The position numbers and the translations under genes are program-made. Of a stretch of 64,000 bases of DNA, positions 59,263 to 64,000 are shown piece after piece (the first letter of the stretch is position 1; each line of letters begins with the position of its first letter). The DNA comes from Saccharomonospora marina XMU15 (GTDB lineage: Bacteria; Actinomycetota; Actinomycetes; Mycobacteriales; Pseudonocardiaceae). A model generated the notes under the pieces. It saw nothing but the letters and a program-made list of their open reading frames with translations, searched no databases and was not told where the DNA came from. The DNA lies in contig NZ_CM001439.1 in the NCBI RefSeq assembly GCF_000244955.1, forward strand, positions 5,017,234-5,081,233, given 5' to 3'.

Positions 59263-59618
59263 CGTGACCGGTCCCTGCGCAGTGCCCGCCGCAGGATGTC
59301 GGACTCCTCCGGGGTCGCCGAGCGCGCGAAGTGCAGCAGCACCTGTTCGGTGTCGCCGCTGGCCTCCAGCACCTCACGCAGCAGCCGCGCGCCGACCTCC
59401 TCCCGCGATTCGGCGGCGGTGTACTCGTAGGCGCGGCCCGCTCGCTGCCTGCGGGCGTAGCCCTTGCCGTGCAGGTTGTCCAGCACCGTCATGACCGTCG
59501 TGTAGGCGAGCGGGCGCTCGGTGTCCAGTCGCTGTAACACGTCACGTACGCGCAGTGGTTGCGTCACCGACCACAACACGTCCATGACCCTGGCCTCGAG
59601 CTCACCGAGTCCTCGCAT
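59259..59618 (-). CDS. BlaI/MecI/CopY-family transcriptional repressor
   Basis: A 119-residue winged-helix repressor: MRGLGELEARVMDVLW, then PLAYTTVMTVLDNLHGKGYA and RAYEYTAAESREEV. A C-terminal dimerisation region follows. AAAGG lies upstream of ATG 59618. Coupled to the M56 protease. Its probable targets are the paired ACTA-N10-TAGT sites 1.4 kb away between the dsbA-like and CPVC genes. Confidence 0.9.
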   Translation of the reverse strand: MRGLGELEARVMDVLWSVTQPLRVRDVLQRLDTERPLAYTTVMTVLDNLHGKGYARRQRAGRAYEYTAAESREEVGARLLREVLEASGDTEQVLLHFARSATPEESDILRRALRRDRSR

Positions 59619-59957
59619 GCGGACCACCTTTCCAGCCTCGGCCGATGATAGTTGCCGCTCGCACGTGCCGGACGCAAGTGAGGCGCCCACGCGGGCGCTG
59701 GGCCGTTCGGCAACTTCGATGCCTGCGAACGGAGCAGCGCCGCGGCTTTCGGATCGCCGAAATGACCAACTCGTTACGCGCAAGCGCGCGGCCTGTGATC
59801 TTCGTTCGAGCCGAAAGCCTCGGCGCGAGTCTTGCCTTGTCCGCGCGCCATCCGGCAAAGTGGCTCGCGCAAACGTGAACGGGCGGTCGGGGGCTCGGAG
59901 GTTGATGCCGCTTTCGCACGGGAGGTCGGCTCACGTGCACAGGCTCCAGGAGGAACG
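59619..59957. other. Intergenic region between blaI-like and DivIVA-like genes
   Basis: 339 bp holding both divergent promoters. Open frames across it have atypical composition and no family similarity. No BlaI-type ACTA/TAGT pair, palindrome or repeat was recognised, so autoregulation of the BlaI gene is not supported here. Confidence 0.35.
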
Positions 59958-61076
59958 GTGGCTCTGACCCCAGGCGATGTGCGGGAAGCCAGATTCAAGG
60001 ACGCGCAGGGCGGCAGGCCGGGCTACGACAAGCACGAGGTGGACGTCTTCCTCCATCGGGTCGCCGCGACACTCGCCGGAAGGGACTCGCTGACCGCCGA
60101 GGACGTGCTCGGCTTCACCCCGCCGAAACGCGCCGATGGCGGTTACGCGGTGTACGCCGTGGACGCCTTCTTCGCCGAGGTCGCGCTGACCCTGATGGAG
60201 CGCAGCACGGCCGTGCCCGCCGCCGAACGCGGCCCCGCGGTCCCGGTGGCACACCCGGCCCCACCCGCGCACGCCCACTACCCGGCCCCACCCGCGCACG
60301 CGAACTACCCGGCGCCGCCCACCGCCCCCGTGCCGCCACGGCAGCCGCCGCACGGCAACGCCGTTCCCAGGCCACGCCCACCGGTCTCCACCCGACCGCA
60401 GCAGGCCAACGGGCACGTGCTGGCGGCACCACCACCGGCGCCCGCATCGCACCCCCGGCCGCCGCGACACGAGGCACCTGCCGCACCGCAGGAACCCGCA
60501 CCGGCGCAGGTCTACGACGAGGACGAGGTGCACGCCTTCCTCGCCAGGATCGAGGCGACGGTAGCGGGCAGGGACCGCGTCACCGCGCAGGATGTGCTCG
60601 CGGCCCGGTTCAACCCGCCGCCTCCCGGCAAGCGCGGTTACCGGGAGACCGAGTTCCTCTACCTGGTGGCCGAGAGCCTGAAGAACGTCGAGGGCGGGCC
60701 TGCCAAGGCGCTGCGGGCGGTACAGGCGGCCGCACCCGCGGCACCTCCCGCGCCTGCCGCCACGGCCGCGCCTCCCGTCCCTACCGCGCCTCCCGTCCCT
60801 GCCGCGCCTGCCGCACCCTCGGTCCCGGCCGCACCACGGCTGTCCGCCGAGGAGATCCACAACGTCCGCTTCCACCAGACCCCACCCGACGAACTCGGTT
60901 ACTCCGAGGACGAGGTCGATGCGTTCCTCGACCGGGTGGAGGCCACGCTGGAGGGTGAGGACGTGCTCACCATCGAGGACGTGCGGCAGGTCAGGTTCGG
61001 CGAAGTGCTCGGTGGCTACGACCAGGACGAGGTCGACACCCTGCTGGACCTGATCGAGTACAGCCTCGACGGCTGA
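59958..61076 (+). CDS. Multi-repeat DivIVA-like domain protein
   Basis: A 372-residue cytoplasmic protein built from repeated DivIVA-like units. They are VREARFKDAQGGRPGYDKHE at ~6, a diverged unit near 45-75 (GFTPPKRADGGYAVYAVDAF), a unit near 170-230 (YDEDEVHAFLARIEATVAGR), and IHNVRFHQTPPDELGYSEDE with DEVDAFLDRVEATLEG. The last is VRQVRFGEVLGGYDQDEVDT at the C-terminus. Pro/Ala-rich linkers (~75-165 and ~240-280) separate them. Classical DivIVA has one such unit plus a long coiled coil, which is absent here. GTG 59958 has AGGAGG at 5-bp spacing. Confidence 0.75.
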   Translation: MALTPGDVREARFKDAQGGRPGYDKHEVDVFLHRVAATLAGRDSLTAEDVLGFTPPKRADGGYAVYAVDAFFAEVALTLMERSTAVPAAERGPAVPVAHPAPPAHAHYPAPPAHANYPAPPTAPVPPRQPPHGNAVPRPRPPVSTRPQQANGHVLAAPPPAPASHPRPPRHEAPAAPQEPAPAQVYDEDEVHAFLARIEATVAGRDRVTAQDVLAARFNPPPPGKRGYRETEFLYLVAESLKNVEGGPAKALRAVQAAAPAAPPAPAATAAPPVPTAPPVPAAPAAPSVPAAPRLSAEEIHNVRFHQTPPDELGYSEDEVDAFLDRVEATLEGEDVLTIEDVRQVRFGEVLGGYDQDEVDTLLDLIEYSLDG

Positions 61077-61088
61077 GGCGGCTCAGCC
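61071..61088. terminator. Short hairpin at convergent stops
   Basis: GGCTGA-GGCGGC-TCAGCC covers the stop codons of the DivIVA-like and DUF305 genes. It is a short stem without a T-run and could act weakly in both directions. Confidence 0.35.
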
Positions 61089-61706
61089 CGCCGCGAGACT
61101 TCGCAGTTCGGCGAGTTCGGCGGTCTGGCCGTCCACCGCGTTCTGAGCGAACAGCTTGGCGAGCGAGTCCACACCGTCTCGCAGTTCGAGTTCGGCGATC
61201 TCCACGGCACCCTCGTGGTGCTCGGTCATCAACCGCAGCCACTCCCGGTCGAACTCCGCACCGGAAGCCTGCTCCAGCCCCTGCAACTCCTCCTCCGAGA
61301 GCAACCCGAAGTCGCCGTGGCCGATGCTGTCGCCGTGGTCGGGTGGCGCCACCGGCTCACCCCAGCCCTGCAACAGCGCCATGAGCTGCTTCATCTCCGG
61401 ACCGCGCGCGTCGTGGATGCGCCGAGCCAGCGCTGTCACCTCGGGGTCGGCCGACCGTTCGAACGCCAGTCGTGAGATCACCACGGCCTGCTCGTGGTGC
61501 GGGAGCAGCCGCTGCGCGAACTTGACGTCATCGGCGTTGTGCTCGCTCGGCGCGGCTTGGTCGCTGGCGGCGGTGCTCGCGGGGGCGCCTGCGGCAGGTG
61601 CGCTGCTCTTCGGCGCGGCGGTTCCTTCGACGTCGCCGCCGCAGCCGGACACCAGGCCGATCACGGCGGCGGCACATGCCCCTAGCAGGTACTTCTTCGA
61701 ACCCAT
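61083..61706 (-). CDS. DUF305 lipoprotein
   Basis: A 207-residue lipoprotein. The signal peptide has lipobox VSGC (Cys22), followed by a Ser/Ala/Pro linker and a DUF305 ferritin-like helical domain. The repeated His motifs are LLPHHEQAVVISRLAFERS and RLMTEHHEGAVEIAELELRD, with HGDSIGHGDFG between them. DUF305 proteins are often linked to copper or other metal handling, but their function is unproven. ATG 61706 follows GAGAGGA. Confidence 0.85.
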   Translation of the reverse strand: MGSKKYLLGACAAAVIGLVSGCGGDVEGTAAPKSSAPAAGAPASTAASDQAAPSEHNADDVKFAQRLLPHHEQAVVISRLAFERSADPEVTALARRIHDARGPEMKQLMALLQGWGEPVAPPDHGDSIGHGDFGLLSEEELQGLEQASGAEFDREWLRLMTEHHEGAVEIAELELRDGVDSLAKLFAQNAVDGQTAELAELRSLAAG

Positions 61707-62016
61707 CCGATTCCTCTCGGTCGTGTCGCCTGCCGGTACCACGGCCAGGGCATCATAAGCGGTTTCCACCTGGGCGAAACCGGCACCGAACGCGCGGTCG
61801 CGCACGACTGGGCAAAAAGGACGACCAGGCACGCAACGGGACGGTGCGGCAGGAGCATCGTGGCGGCGACCATCACCCGTCAGCATGGCCTGATTACGCG
61901 CGGAAATGCATGGGCCCCCGCCACCACTCACACTCGGCGCTATCCGGTGATTCAGCCACAACATCAGCGCACGCAACGTGATCTTTTTTGCGTGATCCAA
62001 CAGAAAGGAGATGCCC
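61707..62016. other. Intergenic region upstream of the DUF305 and Excalibur genes
   Basis: 310 bp with divergent promoters and no supported gene. Near the Excalibur gene, CACGCAA (61970-61976) pairs with TTGCGTG (61988-61994), a 7-bp hairpin with a T-rich loop ending 10 bp before the RBS. CGTGATC occurs twice there (61977 and 61992). Hairpin function unknown. Confidence 0.35.
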
Positions 62017-62460
62017 GTGCGATTCCGTCAAGCCACCGCCGTACTGGTACTCGCGGCAGGAGCGAGCCTGCCGATGGCAGGTGTCGCCTCGGCCCAGGAC
62101 GACAAGGACTGCGGCGACTTCGCGACACAGCAGGAGGCGATGGAGGCCCACGAGCAGCTCGACCCCGAGGATGCCTGGGAACTCGACCGTGACAAGGACG
62201 GCAAGCCGTGCGAGACACTTCCGGTCGCCCCGCCGCACGAAACGTCGGAGTCGGAGGCGCCCCCGGCTCCGCCCGCGCGACCGGGCGCGGACGGGCAGGT
62301 GCACAGGGTGCCGATGGGTGGCGTGGACACCGGTGACGGCTCGGCGGCCGGGGACGACTCCGCGGCGATGCCCATCCTGCTCGGCGTAGCCGGTCTCGGA
62401 GCGGCGACGGCGACCGCTGCGTTCACCGCGCGGCGGGCACGCAGGTCCGAGCAGCGCTGA
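62017..62460 (+). CDS. Secreted Excalibur-domain protein with C-terminal membrane anchor
   Basis: A ~147-residue protein. A signal peptide (ends GVASAQ) precedes an Excalibur calcium-binding domain (DKDCGDFATQQEAMEAHEQL, then WELDRDKDGKPCE, a DxDxDG loop with paired Cys). A Pro-rich linker and a C-terminal hydrophobic helix with Arg tail (LLGVAGLGAATATAAFTARR) follow, an LPxTG-like anchor without a sortase motif. GTG 62017 is preferred because AAAGGAG lies 6 bp upstream; ATG 62011 touches that RBS. Confidence 0.82.
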   Translation: MRFRQATAVLVLAAGASLPMAGVASAQDDKDCGDFATQQEAMEAHEQLDPEDAWELDRDKDGKPCETLPVAPPHETSESEAPPAPPARPGADGQVHRVPMGGVDTGDGSAAGDDSAAMPILLGVAGLGAATATAAFTARRARRSEQR

Positions 62461-62465
62461 TCGCT

Positions 62466-62509
62466 CTCGCCCGGCGCCGTGCGGGCCTGGACCGGCGGCG
62501 CCGGGCGAG
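62466..62509. terminator. Bidirectional terminator between Excalibur and LacI genes
   Basis: The perfect 14-bp stem CTCGCCCGGCGCCG (62466-62479) / CGGCGCCGGGCGAG (62496-62509) has a 16-nt loop and lies between convergent genes. Confidence 0.8.
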
Positions 62510-62525
62510 CACCAGGCGCGGTGGG

Positions 62526-63533
62526 TCAACGCGGGGCGGGACCGGTAGAGGCGCGGATCTCCAGGTGGGACGGCAACACCACCTGCGAGCCCGACCGCGA
62601 CCGCCGGACACCGTCGCGCACGCCCAGCAGTAGATCCACCGCTATCCGGCCCGCCTCCTCGAACTGCCCGGCGAGCGTGGTGAGCGACGGGGAGCAGAAA
62701 TCCGCACCGAAGATGTCGTCGTAGCCGACCACGCTGATGTCGTCGGGCACCCGAACCCCTCGATCGGCGAACCGCCGCAACATGCCGATCGCCAGTAGAT
62801 CGTTGTGGGCGATGGCGGCGGTGGCGCCCTTGCCGAAGGCGGCATCCGCCGCGGCGGCGCCCCCACGGACCGCGGGCGGGAACGGGCCGAGCCGCTCCGC
62901 CGCCATGTCGAACTGGCGCGCTGTCGCCCTGATCACCTGCCATCGCTTCGCCGCGAGCCATGACCTTCGCGGACCCGCCAGGTAGACCACCGACGTGTGC
63001 CCCAACGAGGCAAGGTGCTCGATGATCTGCCTGGTGCCGTCCTCGTGGTCGACGATCGCGCTCGGCACGCCGTCCACCTGCCTGCTGACCAGGGTCAACC
63101 GGTGCCTGCTCGCCAGTTCCTTGATCCGGCTGTCCGACATCCGGCTGGCGGCGACGACGAACCCGTCCACCGACCCGCTCAGCCGCTCGATGTTGCCGGA
63201 CTCCAGATCTGGTGACTCCTCGGTGTCGCCGAGGATCAGCGTGCAACCGGCCGCGCGGGTCTGCTGCTCGGCTCCGCGGATGATGCCGAAGAAGTGCGGG
63301 TTGGTGACGTCGGAGACGAACAGCGCCACCGTCTGGGTGCGTCCGGACGGCAGTGCCCTCGCGATCGGGTTCGCCCGGTACCCCAGCCGCGTCGCCACCG
63401 CCAGCACGTGCTCGCGCGTCCGCGCGTTCACGCGGTCAGGCCTCGCCAGTGCCCGCGACACCGTTGATGCCGCCACCCCGGCCTCTTTGGCGACGTCGTA
63501 AATGGTCGGTCGCTTCCCGTCATCGTCGAGCAC
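62526..63533 (-). CDS. LacI-family transcriptional regulator
   Basis: A 335-residue LacI/GalR regulator. The N-terminal HTH is TIYDVAKEAGVAASTVSRAL with hinge NPIARALPSGRTQTVALFVS. A periplasmic-binding-protein-like effector domain follows, with GTRQIIEHLASLGHTSVVYL and AIAHNDLLAIGMLRRFADRG. It is divergent from a zinc alcohol dehydrogenase; an 18-bp operator lies between them. The ligand is probably a polyol or sugar (inference). Confidence 0.9.
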   Translation of the reverse strand: MLDDDGKRPTIYDVAKEAGVAASTVSRALARPDRVNARTREHVLAVATRLGYRANPIARALPSGRTQTVALFVSDVTNPHFFGIIRGAEQQTRAAGCTLILGDTEESPDLESGNIERLSGSVDGFVVAASRMSDSRIKELASRHRLTLVSRQVDGVPSAIVDHEDGTRQIIEHLASLGHTSVVYLAGPRRSWLAAKRWQVIRATARQFDMAAERLGPFPPAVRGGAAAADAAFGKGATAAIAHNDLLAIGMLRRFADRGVRVPDDISVVGYDDIFGADFCSPSLTTLAGQFEEAGRIAVDLLLGVRDGVRRSRSGSQVVLPSHLEIRASTGPAPR

Positions 63534-63562
63534 GTCGCAACACTAGCCCGCTGTGGCAACAA

Positions 63563-63580
63563 ATGGCAACCGCTTGCCAT
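63563..63580. promoter_or_regulatory. LacI-type operator
   Basis: ATGGCAACCGCTTGCCAT is an inverted repeat with 7-bp arms and a central CG, the classic LacI/GalR operator form. It lies 30 bp upstream of the lacI-like start and 63 bp upstream of the dehydrogenase gene. Confidence 0.75.
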
Positions 63581-63642
63581 CCGGTTGTCGTCCCACTTAT
63601 GGTCGGCCGCCAGAAACGCTCGGCGTCGAGAGGGAACGGTTG

Positions 63643-64000
63643 ATGAGGGCTGTCGTCCTGACCAAGCCACACCACGTGGAGGTGGTCGACAACTGGCCGC
63701 GACCCACGTTGCGGGCGGACGAGGTCCTTGTGGGGATGCGTTCGGTGGGACTGTGCGGGTCCGACCTGGCTGTCCACGAAGGACATCGAGAGCCGCCTGC
63801 CTTGCCGTGGGTGATGGGGCACGAGGGTGGCGGCGAGATCCTCGCCGTCGGAACCGGTGTCACGCAGCGACACGTCGGGCAGCGCGTGGTGGTGGAGCCC
63901 AACTACAGCTGCTTCCAATGCGACGCCTGCCTGGCGGGAACGACCTCGGCGTGCACCGGCAGGGGAATCGTCGGCATGAACCTCCCCGGGCTGCTCGCGG
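63643..64000 (+). CDS. Zinc-dependent medium-chain alcohol dehydrogenase, 3' end outside window
   Basis: The first 119 codons of an MDR-family dehydrogenase (sorbitol/threonine dehydrogenase-like). The catalytic-zinc Cys is in SVGLCGSDLAVHE, with His/Glu in VMGHEGGGEI. Structural-zinc cysteines begin at NYSCFQCDACLAGTTSACTG. The NAD domain is beyond the window. It is divergent from and probably repressed by the LacI-type regulator. Confidence 0.88.
   Translation, partial: MRAVVLTKPHHVEVVDNWPRPTLRADEVLVGMRSVGLCGSDLAVHEGHREPPALPWVMGHEGGGEILAVGTGVTQRHVGQRVVVEPNYSCFQCDACLAGTTSACTGRGIVGMNLPGLLA

Noticed and set aside
1-64000. tRNA, rRNA, transposase or prophage genes
   Set aside because: No cloverleaf-like segments, rRNA sequence, DDE transposase motifs or phage structural genes were recognised on reading both strands.

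Overview
The window is a high-GC, gene-dense actinobacterial chromosome segment. GTG starts, ATGA-type overlaps, an actinobacterial paa cluster, mycofactocin-type enzymes, an IdeR/DmdR-type iron box and SigB/SigF-type promoter sequences suggest a member of the Pseudonocardiaceae (Saccharomonospora, Prauserella or Amycolatopsis relatives). The family assignment is an inference. No rRNA, tRNA, insertion sequence or CRISPR array was seen.

Layout. 1-5274: end of an ectoine gene (ectA), an HhH-GPD repair protein, an AraC remnant, DinB and YciF-like stress proteins, an HxlR regulator divergent from an alpha/beta hydrolase, and a ROK regulator. 5372-10040: a glucosylglycerate-hydrolase-like enzyme, an MftD-like flavoenzyme with a mycofactocin-type SDR, an Abi-alpha-like protein, and two overlapping small CxxC proteins. 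10222-12356: an mhqD/mhqO/mhqR-like quinone-response unit. 12369-20746: phenylacetate catabolism, with paaZ-paaABCDE on the minus strand and paaI-paaK-paaR on the plus strand, plus two PaaR-type boxes. 20777-23122: five tandem cassettes, each encoding a tiny secreted peptide. 23205-31315: an iron-box-controlled siderophore operon resembling staphyloferrin B biosynthesis. 31455-42811: amidase, membrane hydrolase, large subtilase, a LigD split over two genes, a GAF-SpoIIE-HATPase phosphatase with a STAS partner, and a PaaX-type regulator. 42984-53082: amidohydrolases, a decayed SDR, a SigG-like sigma factor, an MBL hydrolase, SIS and DHFR-like proteins, an IlvD/Edd dehydratase and a lipoprotein. 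53089-59618: TauE/SafE, a persulfide dioxygenase-rhodanese fusion, a methyltransferase, CcdA, a DsbA-like protein, a CPVC membrane protein, and an M56/BlaI pair. 59958-64000: a multi-repeat DivIVA-like protein, a DUF305 lipoprotein, an Excalibur protein, and a LacI regulator divergent from a zinc alcohol dehydrogenase cut by the window edge.

The most novel structure is the peptide array. Each ~450-bp cassette carries a SigB/SigF-like promoter (clear in three copies), a ~110-nt leader with a hairpin whose stem shows compensatory base changes between copies, a strong RBS, a Sec signal peptide with a ~39-residue Gly/Ala-rich acidic mature peptide, and a strong GC hairpin terminator. The cassettes look like independent, stress-induced monocistronic units that spread by duplication. 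A second unexplained structure is a 21-bp tandem repeat found at four places. At two of these it is translated as a (RESPAPA)n tail at a protein C-terminus.
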